Below are positions 1 to 5,617 of a stretch of 6,127 nucleotides of DNA, one piece after another. Both the position numbers and the translations under genes were made by a program. The notes beneath the pieces were generated by a model, which searched no databases, was not told the DNA's origin, and saw nothing but the letters and a program-made list of their open reading frames with translations. Each line of letters begins with the position of its first letter. Within the stretch, counting starts at the first letter, position 1. This stretch comes from DASWHD01 sp036393335 (GTDB lineage: Bacteria; CG2-30-53-67; CG2-30-70-394): assembly GCA_036393335.1 (NCBI GenBank), contig DASWHD010000124.1, forward strand, positions 1 to 6,127, in the 5' to 3' direction.

Positions 1-1
1 C

Positions 2-136
2 CGGTTGCTGTGGAAGAATGGCATGACCATCGCCGGCGAGGACGTGGGCGAGAGCGTGAGTCGCACCATGGCGCTGGAGATCGATACCGGACGGGTGTGG
101 GTCACCTCTCCCGGGCGGGGACGGAAGGAGTTGTGA
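2..136 (+). CDS. cheD: CheD-like chemoreceptor glutamine deamidase, C-terminal fragment (5' end outside window)
   Basis: This is an open frame of 44 codons entering from the left edge and ending at TGA 134-136. The visible protein reads KNGMTIAGEDVGESVSRTM followed by a strand ending TGRVWVTSPG. CheD C-termini share this layout: a short helix with 'N-G-I', a 'vAEDvGG' turn, a variable 'R', then a strand ending 'TGkvlVr'. CheD deamidates receptor glutamines in the cytoplasm and, in systems with CheC, binds it. The presence of a CheC/CheX-type gene about 1.3 kb downstream in the same direction supports the call. The stop lies 2 nt before the next ATG, and that gene's Shine-Dalgarno sequence sits inside this frame, so the two are likely co-transcribed. 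The catalytic Cys and His would be upstream of the window and cannot be checked. Confidence 0.7.
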   Translation, partial: RLLWKNGMTIAGEDVGESVSRTMALEIDTGRVWVTSPGRGRKEL

Positions 137-138
137 CG

Positions 139-987
139 ATGACGCGCGAAGAGCTGCTGCCCATCTTCGAGACCATCAAGCCCCTACCCCAGGTGGCGGT
201 GCGCATCCTGTCGGCAGTCGATGACGAGCACGTGGCGACGGAGGAGCTGGCGGCCCTCGTGCGCCACGACGTGGCACTCCACGCACGGGTGCTCAGAGTC
301 GCCAATTCCGCCCTCTACGGCCTGCGCACCGCCGTCGATTCGGTCGACCGTGCCATCGCCCTCCTCGGCCGGCGCACCCTCACCAAGCTGGTGTTGGGCG
401 CCTGCGCCGGTGACACCCTCCAGGGCGGCGAGCGCGGCTACCTCCTCGACCACGGCGCCCTGTTCCGCCACGGGATGGCCGCCGGCGTGACCAGCGAGCT
501 CCTGGTTCGCTACATAACCCCCCCTAACCCTGGGCTGCTGTACTCCGCCTGCCTCCTGCAGGACCTTGGCAAGATCGCCCTCGACGAGTGGGTCGCCTCC
601 GAGGCGTCGGGGCTCGCCCACCTCGTGTCCGAAGGCGTCACCTTCGTGGAGGCGGAGAGCCGCATCCTGGGTGTCGACCACGCCGAGGTGGGCGCCTGGC
701 TCGCCGAAGCGTGGGCGTTCCCGCAGCCCCTGGTCGATGCGATCCGCTACCACCACGACCCGGAGCATGCCGCCGATCCCACCGCGCCGCGCATCGTCCA
801 GTTCTGCGATGCCCTCTGTCTGATGGCCGGCATCGGCTGTGGCTGTGACGGCCTCGCCTACACCGTCGGTCCCGATCTTGCCGACCAGCTCGGGATCACC
901 GAGCACCACATTTGTGCTATCGCAATCGGCCTCGCCGAGCGGCTCGGCGAGCTCGACCAATTGCTGGGCGAAACCTTCGCCGCATGA
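139..987 (+). CDS. HDOD domain signalling protein
   Basis: The product is 282 aa. The start is ATG 139, preceded by AAGGAG at 125-130; the frame stays open further upstream, but that part overlaps the cheD-like end and has no family similarity. Residues about 12-210 match the HDOD fold: 'LPQVAVRILSAV' at 16-27, the helix ending VANSALYG at 54-61, then the HD-like core LLQDLGKI at 139-146, H181 in 'GVDHAEVGAWLAE', and 'AIRYHHDP' at 201-208. As usual in HDOD proteins, the catalytic His of the HD pair is lost (Q141-D142), so phosphodiesterase activity is unlikely. HDOD proteins act as cytoplasmic signalling scaffolds, often beside CheY-like receivers, as here. A cysteine-containing stretch (C223, C227, C234, C236) lies in the C-terminal part; its role is unknown. 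There is no signal peptide or membrane segment. The target is not evident from the sequence. Confidence 0.9.
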   Translation: MTREELLPIFETIKPLPQVAVRILSAVDDEHVATEELAALVRHDVALHARVLRVANSALYGLRTAVDSVDRAIALLGRRTLTKLVLGACAGDTLQGGERGYLLDHGALFRHGMAAGVTSELLVRYITPPNPGLLYSACLLQDLGKIALDEWVASEASGLAHLVSEGVTFVEAESRILGVDHAEVGAWLAEAWAFPQPLVDAIRYHHDPEHAADPTAPRIVQFCDALCLMAGIGCGCDGLAYTVGPDLADQLGITEHHICAIAIGLAERLGELDQLLGETFAA

Positions 988-1005
988 CGCGGCACCGGAG
1001 TCCCT

Positions 1006-1419
1006 ATGCACACCAGCGTCCTGATCGTCGACGACTCGGCCACCGTCCGCAAGGTGGTGAAGCGCACCATCAACCAGGCGGGCTTCGTGATCCACACCTT
1101 CCTCGAGGCCCGCAACGGCCGCGAGGCCCTGGAACAGCTCCAGCAGATCACCCCGAGCCTGGTGGTCACCGACATCAACATGCCCGAGATGGGCGGGATC
1201 GAGCTCATCGAGGCGATGAAGCGACACACGCACCTGCGCGACATCCCATGTGTGGTGATCTCCACCGAGGGCAGCCATGAGGTGATCGATCGGATGCTGG
1301 AGCTGGGCGTCGTCGGCTTCATTCAGAAGCCGTTCCGGCCCGAAGAGCTGGCGCCGGTCATCGCCCCCTACGTGCAGATGGCGGTCACGACGCGCGCCGC
1401 CGACCCCATGGGTTTTTGA
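1006..1419 (+). CDS. CheY-like single-domain response regulator
   Basis: The product is 137 aa and consists of one receiver domain plus a short tail. All receiver residues are present: the acidic pair D9-D10 (VLIVDDS), phospho-acceptor D56 in 'VVTDINMPEMGG', T87 in 'VVIST' and K108 in 'FIQKPF'. It should therefore be phosphorylated by a histidine kinase such as CheA. It has no output domain, so it acts by protein contact, possibly with the flagellar switch, the HDOD protein before it, or the CheX-like phosphatase after it. The start ATG 1006 has GGAG at 997-1000, 5 nt upstream. The gap from the HDOD gene is 18 nt, which fits an operon. Whether this is the switch-binding CheY or an auxiliary receiver cannot be told from sequence alone. 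Confidence 0.93.
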   Translation: MHTSVLIVDDSATVRKVVKRTINQAGFVIHTFLEARNGREALEQLQQITPSLVVTDINMPEMGGIELIEAMKRHTHLRDIPCVVISTEGSHEVIDRMLELGVVGFIQKPFRPEELAPVIAPYVQMAVTTRAADPMGF

Positions 1420-1460
1420 GCCCTGCGCAGACACTCCTCCGGAACCACGCACGAGCCGCC

Positions 1461-1901
1461 ATGGAAGTCATCCCCGATCAGCTCTTCGATGTCGTCGTGC
1501 ACGCCGCCACCGAGGTGTTCGAGAACATGCTGTTCGTGTCGATCTACCCGGTCGCCGGCTCCTCACCCCTCACCGGCCAGGTCATTCACGGGCGCATTCG
1601 CTACCAGGGACCACACAGCGCCACGGTACACCTCTACCTTCCGGCCGACCTCGCGCTGCGCCTGGCGGGCGATTTCCTCGGCGAGGGCACGCCGGATGAG
1701 GAGCTGGTCCTCGACGCCTGCGCCGAGGTGGCCAACATGGTGGCCGGGCGCCACCTGAAGAGCCTCTCCCCGGACGCCCGCCTCTATCGCCTGGCGATGC
1801 CCCAGGTGGCGGTCGAGATCGATCCCGTCACTCCGCCCCAGGCCCGTACCTTCACCACCGGCCGCCACCTCCTCCAGCTCGCCCTGGAGGTCGAGCAGTG
1901 A
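1461..1901 (+). CDS. CheX/CheC-like phosphatase domain protein
   Basis: The product is 146 aa from ATG 1461. A TTG start at 1416 would overlap the previous stop and add 15 residues, but it has no ribosome binding site and ATG 1461 fits the family's usual N-terminus; neither start has a strong Shine-Dalgarno. The fold signature is a first helix (VVHAATEVFENMLF) followed by beta strands ('VIHGRIRYQG', 'ATVHLYLP'). Then comes helix 'DACAEVANMVAGRHLKSL', with E89 and N92 forming the ExxN pair. D85 lies four residues before E89, and P114 lies 22 residues after N92. This nearly matches the [DS]xxxExxN...P pattern of the CheC/CheX/FliY phosphatases, which remove phosphate from CheY-P in the cytoplasm. 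Only one ExxN is present, as in CheX. The likely substrate is the receiver encoded 41 nt upstream. Confidence 0.85.
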   Translation: MEVIPDQLFDVVVHAATEVFENMLFVSIYPVAGSSPLTGQVIHGRIRYQGPHSATVHLYLPADLALRLAGDFLGEGTPDEELVLDACAEVANMVAGRHLKSLSPDARLYRLAMPQVAVEIDPVTPPQARTFTTGRHLLQLALEVEQ

Positions 1902-2060
1902 AGCCGGTGAGGACGCGGCCGTCACGTCACCCCCGATCCCAGGGCTCAACGAGGTCCGCCGGCCAGGCCCACCGCCCCGCGTTCGGCGATGCGTCCGCGA
2001 CCCACCCCATGGCTCGTCAAGCCTTCACGAAGGCGCGTGCCCTCGCCGCGTGACCGGATC

Positions 2061-3176
2061 ATGCTCCTCCTCGTCGAACACTCCGCCGCCCTGCGCCGGG
2101 CACTGACGCGGGCCCTGTACCGCGACCTCGACATCGCCACCGCGAACGACGGCGAGGAGGGCTGGGAGGCGCTCAACGCCCTGCCGGAGATCGACGTGGT
2201 GGTCACCGAGCTCGCCATGCCGCTCCTCGACGGCCACGCCCTGCTGGCCCGGATCCGCACCAGCGACTCCCCGCGCCTGCGCGGTCTGCCGGTGATCGTC
2301 CTCACCGACGCAGGGCAGGCCGACGCGCGCCGCCGGGCGCTGGAGGAGGGCGCCAACGACTTCCTCGTCAAGCCGGTGGGCGCCGCAGAGGTGGTCGCAC
2401 GGGTCGAGCTCCACCGCCGCCTGGCGACCGCCCTCCGGGAGCTGGCAGAGGCCCACAGCAGCCTGAGCGAGCAAACCGTTATCGACCCTGTGACCCAGGT
2501 GTGTAACCGCCGGGCCTTCTTCGAGCGGGCGAACCAGGAGCTGTCCCTCGCCCATCGCCACGGGACACCCCTCTCCTTGGTGCTGATCACCATCGACGGT
2601 CTGAAGACCATCGGCGACGAGCACGGCACGGAGGTGGCCGACGAGGTCCTCGCGGGAATCGCCACCTGGCTCATCGGGGGGGTACGTGCGGAAGAGACCA
2701 TCGCGCGCATGGGCGGCGAGGAGTTCGTGATCCTCGCCCCCCGCACCGGCAAGCTCGATGCCATCGTGATGGCCGAACGGATCCACTCCGGGATCGCCGG
2801 GCTGACGATGGCGGGCGACGGGCAGGTGTTGCACGCCACCGCCAGCGTCGGCCTCGCCACCCTGTTTGACGACCCGGGGACGACGTTGGAAGAGCTTATC
2901 GCCCTGGCAGACCGCCGCCTCGCCACCGCCAGGAGCACCGGCGGGAACCAAGTCGGCGACGGCGTATGCGCGCCGACCGCCGTGCCCCACGAACCCAGAA
3001 CTCGCTCCCAACGCAGCGCCCCGGCCCGGATCCACCCGACCGCAGACGACCTCCTCCAGCAACTGGTCCCCCTCCTCGAGGAGCTTACCCGCCAGCTCGG
3101 TATCCGGGAGATCGTCACCGATCTGGGAAAAGGCGGGACGGCAAACGCCGCGGACGCGGCGCGCGAAGATCTCTGA
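2061..3176 (+). CDS. Receiver-GGDEF protein, degenerate in both domains
   Basis: The product is 371 aa from ATG 2061, which places 'MLLLVEHS' exactly where receivers begin. ATG 1989 is an alternative that adds a basic, unstructured 24 residues; neither start has a clear Shine-Dalgarno. Residues 1-120 form a receiver with T82 and K104 present, but the acidic pair is E6-H7 and the phospho-acceptor is E50 ('VVTELAMPLLDG'). A linker helix runs at about 116-139. Residues 140-298 form a GGDEF domain with 'DPVTQVCNRRAFF' at 142-154 and GGEEF at 218-222. However, the usual DxDxFKxxND stretch reads TIDGLKTIGD (177-186), losing the first metal Asp (T177) and the guanine-contact Asn (G185); D194 remains. 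The I-site position reads R209-x-x-E212. A low-complexity tail at 299-371 includes an amphipathic helix (DDLLQQLVPLLEELTRQL). Cyclase activity is doubtful; a c-di-GMP or GTP-binding regulatory role is possible (inference). Confidence 0.88.
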   Translation: MLLLVEHSAALRRALTRALYRDLDIATANDGEEGWEALNALPEIDVVVTELAMPLLDGHALLARIRTSDSPRLRGLPVIVLTDAGQADARRRALEEGANDFLVKPVGAAEVVARVELHRRLATALRELAEAHSSLSEQTVIDPVTQVCNRRAFFERANQELSLAHRHGTPLSLVLITIDGLKTIGDEHGTEVADEVLAGIATWLIGGVRAEETIARMGGEEFVILAPRTGKLDAIVMAERIHSGIAGLTMAGDGQVLHATASVGLATLFDDPGTTLEELIALADRRLATARSTGGNQVGDGVCAPTAVPHEPRTRSQRSAPARIHPTADDLLQQLVPLLEELTRQLGIREIVTDLGKGGTANAADAAREDL

Positions 3177-3227
3177 CGAGCCGCCGGCAGAAACCGTCGG
3201 CTGCCGATGAGCCGCCGAGAAAGGGAG

Positions 3228-3407
3228 CTATTCGAGGAGCTGCCCGCCCTTCGCCCAGTTCTGCCGCGGCACCTCCTCGATCACCACGTAGGTGGCCGCC
3301 GGCGGCTTCCCGGCCACCCGCTCCAGGGTGGCGGTGAACTCCTTGGCGATGGTCTCCTTCTGCTCGCGACTCAACGGGCCAGCGACCCGTAGCTGAACGT
3401 AGGGCAT
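3228..3407 (-). CDS. 4-oxalocrotonate tautomerase-family protein
   Basis: This small gene encodes 59 aa, the usual length for 4-OT subunits. It begins MPYVQLRVAGPLSREQK, so Pro-2, the catalytic base after Met removal, is in place. The rest fits the beta-alpha-beta fold: a long helix (KETIAKEFTATLERVAGK), then 'PAATYVVIEEVPRQNWAKGG', where the family carries 'vvi.e.....W..gG'. The start is ATG at 3407-3405, with GGAGG at 3418-3414, 6 nt upstream on the minus strand; longer minus-strand starts would run into the ssrA gene and are not credible. Members are cytoplasmic oligomers that tautomerise small keto-acids, but the substrate here is unknown and no catabolic genes are nearby. It stands alone, convergent with the GGDEF gene and divergent from ssrA. 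Confidence 0.88.
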   Translation of the reverse strand: MPYVQLRVAGPLSREQKETIAKEFTATLERVAGKPPAATYVVIEEVPRQNWAKGGQLLE

Positions 3408-3470
3408 GGCGATCCTCCGGTTGCGGTAAACATGGGGCGAGCCTAGATTGAGCTTGTAACGGGATCCGTG

Positions 3471-3496
3471 CCGGTGCCAATACCCCGCGGCACCGG
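3471..3496. repeat. Perfect 8-bp inverted repeat between tautomerase gene and ssrA
   Basis: CCGGTGCC at 3471-3478 is mirrored by GGCACCGG at 3489-3496 across a 10-nt AT-containing spacer. It lies in the 115-bp intergenic region that must hold the promoters of both divergent genes, 26 nt before the mature tmRNA 5' end. It could be an operator or a hairpin in the tmRNA precursor. No T-run follows on either side, so it is not a standard terminator. No convincing -35/-10 pair was found here for either direction. Confidence 0.45.
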
Positions 3497-3610
3497 GCGT
3501 ATCAACCAAACCTGCTCCACAAGGGGGTGAACTGGATTCGACGGGGATCACAAGCCTGAGGCGCATGCCGAGGTCCGGCGGCCTCGTAAAACAGCCGGAA
3601 AAAAATAACT

Positions 3611-3640
3611 CACGAACCTGAGTTAGCCCTAGCAGCGTAA
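3611..3640 (+). other. tmRNA tag reading frame (HEPELALAA, stop TAA)
   Basis: In-frame reading back from the conserved ALAA-stop gives CAC GAA CCT GAG TTA GCC CTA GCA GCG TAA. The resume codon is placed at CAC by comparison with tmRNAs in which it follows 'AUAGUC' or 'AUAACU'. If it began one codon earlier, the tag would be THEPELALAA. The +1 alternative starting at ACG meets a stop after four codons, so it is excluded. The resume codon lies in a perfect 7-bp hairpin (TAACTCA 3606-3612 with TGAGTTA 3619-3625). Confidence 0.7.
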
Positions 3641-3838
3641 AGCTGCTCGCCCCCATCCGCGGCGCCCACGGCACGGATGACGGGCGTCAGAAACCGCAGG
3701 CTGCCGTCCCGAGAGGTCTCCGGTAGGGACGAAAGATCGAGGAGACAAAGGCCACGCACCCCTGTCTGTGGGGACCGCGCCGGCGACACCAAACACAGAC
3801 TACGCATGGAGTGCCTTAGACGCGGACGGTTCTCGGAC

Positions 3839-3866
3839 GCGGGTTCGATTCCCGCCACCTCCACCA
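3839..3866 (+). other. Putative attachment site (island end) at 3' end of ssrA
   Basis: A P4-type integrase gene begins 190 bp after the tmRNA 3' end in the same orientation. This is the standard arrangement for elements inserted in the 3' part of ssrA or tRNA genes (for example CP4-57 in E. coli ssrA). The crossover normally falls in the T-arm/acceptor 3' segment, so the island supplies the 3' end and the RNA stays intact. The second copy should lie beyond the window's right edge, so exact core limits cannot be set here. Confidence 0.55.
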
Positions 3867-3899
3867 ACCCCACTTCCCACAACGTCCCGTAGCATCCGT

Positions 3900-3925
3900 A
3901 AGCCCGTGTCACAGCGGGCTTTTTC
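3900..3925 (+). terminator. Rho-independent terminator after ssrA
   Basis: AGCCCG at 3901-3906 pairs with CGGGCT at 3915-3920, extended by A3900-T3921, and is followed directly by a T-run (3920-3924). The hairpin starts 34 nt after the tmRNA CCA end and would stop ssrA transcription before the integrase gene. If the crossover lies within the tmRNA 3' end, this terminator belongs to the island side. Confidence 0.85.
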
Positions 3926-3961
3926 ATGTCCGGAGCGTCCCACCTCGTCCGCTTGTGTCCG

Positions 3962-3990
3962 TTGCTATCCTGGGACAATGGGGGTACGGT
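3962..3990 (+). promoter_or_regulatory. Possible integrase promoter
   Basis: TTGCTA (3962-3967) and TACGGT (3985-3990) are separated by 17 bp, giving 4/6 and 3/6 matches to the sigma-70 hexamers. It lies between the ssrA terminator and the integrase Shine-Dalgarno, where a promoter is needed. The match is weak and rests on position as much as on sequence. Confidence 0.25.
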
Positions 3991-4056
3991 TGGGTGGTCA
4001 TTACCCTCTGTGAGGTTTCGGCACCCCCAGCGTGTCCCTGATAAGGAGCCCCCCCC

Positions 4057-5286
4057 ATGGCCCTCACCGACACTCAGGTTCGCAACGCCCAGCCCGGCCC
4101 CAAGCGGCGGCGCCTATGGGATGGCCACGGGCTCTATCTGGAGATCCCGCCCAGCGGGAGCAAGCGCTGGCGGCTCAAGTACCGCTTCCCGAGGGGCGGA
4201 CGGGAAAAACTCCTGTCGTTGGGGATTTACCCCGCCGTGAGCCTGAAGCAGGCCCGCGAGAAGCGGGAGGAGGCGAGAGAGCTGCTGGCCACCGGGATCG
4301 ACCCCAGTGCCCACCGCCAGGCCCTCAAGCAGGCCGCAGCGCGCACCTATGCCGAGCGCGCGGCCAACAGTTTCGAGGTGGTGGCGCGGGAGTGGTTCGC
4401 CCGCTACTCCGGAAGCTGGGTGGAAAGCCACGCCAGCCGCATCCTGCGGCGCTTCGAGCGGGACCTCTTCCCGTGGATCGGGAGCCGGCCCGTGGCCGAG
4501 ATCACCCCGCCCGAGCTGCTGGCCGTCTTGCGGCGGATCGAGGATCGAGGCGCCGTGGAGACGGCGCACCGCGCGCGGAGCGATTGCGGCCAAGTCTTCC
4601 GCTACGCCATCGCCACCGGCCGGGCAGAGCGCGACCCCTCCCAGGACCTGCGGGGAGCGCTTCCCCCGGCGATCCCTTCCCATCACCCCTCGATCACCGA
4701 CCCGGCGGCCCTCGGTGCGCTGCTGCGCGCGATCGACGGCTACGATGGTTATCTCGTCACGAAGTGTGCCCTCCGGCTGGCCCCGCTGCTCTTCGTGCGC
4801 CCCGGCGAGCTGCGCCGCGCCTTCTGGGCGGAGATCAACCTCCCCGCCGGCGAGTGGCGCATCCCCGCCGTCCGGATGAAGGCACGCGAGACGCACCTCG
4901 TCCCGCTGGCCCGGCAGGCCAAAGGCATCCTCGCCGAGCTGCACCCCCTCACCGGCTCCGGCCCCTACGTCTTCCCCAGCGTGCGCTCAAGCTCCCGGCC
5001 CATGAGCGAGAACACCGTCAACGGCGCCCTGCGAAGACTGGGCTACGGGAAAGACGAGATGACCGGCCACGGCTTCCGATCGATCGCCTCCACCCTCTTG
5101 AACGAGCAGGGATGGCACCGCGACGCGATCGAGCGACAACTCGCTCACGCCGAGCGTAACGGCGTGCGCGCCGCCTACAACTACGCCGAGCACCTGCCCG
5201 AGCGGCGCAAGATGATGCAGGAGTGGGCGAACTATCTCGACCAGCTCAAGGCCGGCGCTAGCGGTAAGGCTACCGCCGCCGCCTGA
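4057..5286 (+). CDS. int: P4-type tyrosine recombinase / integrase
   Basis: The product is 409 aa, normal length for P4-type integrases. ATG 4057 has AAGGAG at 4043-4048, with an 8-nt spacer that is all C. Residues 1-90 are the arm-binding DUF4102-type domain ('LTDTQVRNAQPGPKRRRLWDG' region, 'LSLGIYPAVSLKQAR'). Residues about 105-195 are the core-binding helical domain. The catalytic domain follows, with R248 (VRPGEL), K275 (RMKAR), H338 and R341 (TGHGFRS), H364 (LAHAE) and nucleophile Y374 (RAAYNY), then the typical 'LPERRKMMQEWANYLD'. All catalytic residues are present, so it should be active. It joins the island to, and with a directionality factor excises it from, the ssrA 3' end. The AlpA-like gene downstream is the likely partner. 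A GCGGTA/TACCGC hairpin lies in the last codons (5261-5276) with no T-run. Confidence 0.97.
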   Translation: MALTDTQVRNAQPGPKRRRLWDGHGLYLEIPPSGSKRWRLKYRFPRGGREKLLSLGIYPAVSLKQAREKREEARELLATGIDPSAHRQALKQAAARTYAERAANSFEVVAREWFARYSGSWVESHASRILRRFERDLFPWIGSRPVAEITPPELLAVLRRIEDRGAVETAHRARSDCGQVFRYAIATGRAERDPSQDLRGALPPAIPSHHPSITDPAALGALLRAIDGYDGYLVTKCALRLAPLLFVRPGELRRAFWAEINLPAGEWRIPAVRMKARETHLVPLARQAKGILAELHPLTGSGPYVFPSVRSSSRPMSENTVNGALRRLGYGKDEMTGHGFRSIASTLLNEQGWHRDAIERQLAHAERNGVRAAYNYAEHLPERRKMMQEWANYLDQLKAGASGKATAAA

Positions 5287-5293
5287 CGCGAGA

Positions 5294-5317
5294 GGGCGGG
5301 AGCACCGCCCCCCCGCC
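5294..5317 (+). terminator. GC-rich hairpin after the integrase gene (possible weak terminator)
   Basis: GGGCGG at 5294-5299 pairs with CCGCCC at 5305-5310 around a 5-nt loop; the extra C-run and GCC to 5317 allow a competing fold. It begins 7 nt after the integrase stop. There is no T-run, so if it stops transcription it is a weak or Rho-assisted site. Confidence 0.3.
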
Positions 5318-5397
5318 AACGTACCCCCCCGCCTCTTGTAATGAGCGCGGTGGGCGATGGCCACGGCTGCCGCGGATACCTTCCGTCGATCCGCTCG

Positions 5398-5449
5398 ACC
5401 GCGAAGGAACGCCTAAACGTAGCTCTGAAGAAATAGCAAATAGTGCGCG
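5398..5449 (+). repeat. 52-bp direct repeat, copy 1
   Basis: This copy aligns without gaps to 5476-5527. The first 25 positions are identical (starting ACCGCGAAGGAACGCC), then comes a 10-nt variable block with four mismatches (5423-5432 against 5501-5510), then 17 identical positions (ATAGCAAATAGTGCGCG). That makes 48 of 52 identical. Two conserved boxes flanking a variable spacer look like a two-part protein-binding site, with AlpA-like regulator, integrase arm domain or replication initiator as candidates (inference). Confidence 0.9.
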
Positions 5450-5475
5450 CATAACAGGGGGGTGAGCCGAGCTAT

Positions 5476-5527
5476 ACCGCGAAGGAACGCCTAAACGTAG
5501 ATCGAAAGAGATAGCAAATAGTGCGCG
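5476..5527 (+). repeat. 52-bp direct repeat, copy 2
   Basis: This is the second copy, starting exactly 78 bp after the first, with the same 25-bp and 17-bp conserved boxes. It ends 90 bp before the AlpA-like start codon. GATAAT directly after the conserved box (5527-5532) resembles a -10 hexamer but lacks a -35 at the right distance. Confidence 0.9.
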
Positions 5528-5617
5528 ATAATCTCTATCTCAATGTATTTCGGCGGTTGCTTTAGCTACCTGCGATAGCCGAGCATTGCGCATCCAAAAA
5601 CTTCCGTGGAGTGCACA

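Larger units (their letters stand above)
3523..3866 (+). ncRNA. ssrA: Transfer-messenger RNA (tmRNA), one-piece
   Basis: The 5' end GGGGGUG (3523-3529) pairs with CACCUCC (3856-3862; one G-U pair), followed by an encoded ACCA to 3866. Next to the 5' strand is the hallmark 'AACTGGATTCGACGGGG', and the T-arm is GCGGG-TTCGATT-CCCGC at 3839-3855. Pseudoknot 1 is visible: CGAGG 3569-3573 with CCTCG 3582-3586, interleaved with CCGGC 3575-3579 and GCCGG 3594-3598. An A-run and 'AUAACU' precede the likely resume codon CAC at 3611. The tag then reads H-E-P-E-L-A-L-A-A with TAA at 3638-3640, inside the loop of an AGCAGC/GCTGCT stem, as in other tmRNAs. tmRNA with SmpB rescues stalled ribosomes and marks the nascent protein for proteolysis; the ALAA end suits ClpXP. 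The length of 344 nt is slightly shorter than the E. coli RNA. The sequence is complete despite the adjoining island. Confidence 0.96.
5287..5617. other. Gene-free stretch between integrase and AlpA-like gene
   Basis: No credible gene is seen in these 331 bp on either strand; the short minus-strand frames lack family similarity and good starts. It is more AT-rich than its surroundings from about 5410 on. It contains the GC hairpin after int, two 52-bp direct repeats (5398-5449, 5476-5527), and a 7-bp inverted repeat GAGATAG 5508-5514 / CTATCTC 5535-5541 that starts in the second repeat. The AlpA-like gene's promoter must lie here, but I found no convincing hexamer pair. The content suggests a control or recombination region. 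Confidence 0.7.

Noticed and set aside
184..1452. Long minus-strand open frame (422 codons) opposite the HDOD and CheY-like genes
   Set aside because: It overlaps two genes with clear family motifs, its translation is low-complexity (rich in Gly, Val, Asp, His), and GC-rich codon bias readily opens this antisense frame.
2021..2034. Hairpin GCCTT-CACG-AAGGC before the receiver-GGDEF start
   Set aside because: The stem is only 5 bp with no T-run; this is too weak to call a terminator or regulator in GC-rich DNA.
1946..3118. Minus-strand open frame of 390 codons opposite the receiver-GGDEF gene
   Set aside because: The Arg/Ser-rich translation has no recognisable domain, while the opposite strand has receiver and GGDEF motifs throughout.
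3185..3206. CGGCAG/CTGCCG hairpin after the receiver-GGDEF gene as terminator
   Set aside because: The 6-bp stem has a 10-nt loop and no T-run on either strand; position is suggestive but the structure is not.
3820..3866. Possible separate tRNA gene (T-arm and CCA end)
   Set aside because: There is no D-arm or anticodon arm upstream at tRNA distance; the segment pairs with 3523-3529 as the tRNA-like end of tmRNA.
3610..4013. Several short open frames across the tmRNA region on both strands
   Set aside because: The DNA is accounted for by the tmRNA structure and its terminator; the frames have no family similarity.
4032..5159. Plus-strand open frame of 375 codons overlapping the integrase
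   Set aside because: It is a shifted-frame shadow: Arg/Pro-rich, with no domain, whereas the integrase frame has all catalytic residues and a good ribosome binding site.
5398..5527. CRISPR array
   Set aside because: There are only two copies, the unit is internally variable, the intervening sequence is short, and there are no cas genes; it fits paired protein-binding sites better.
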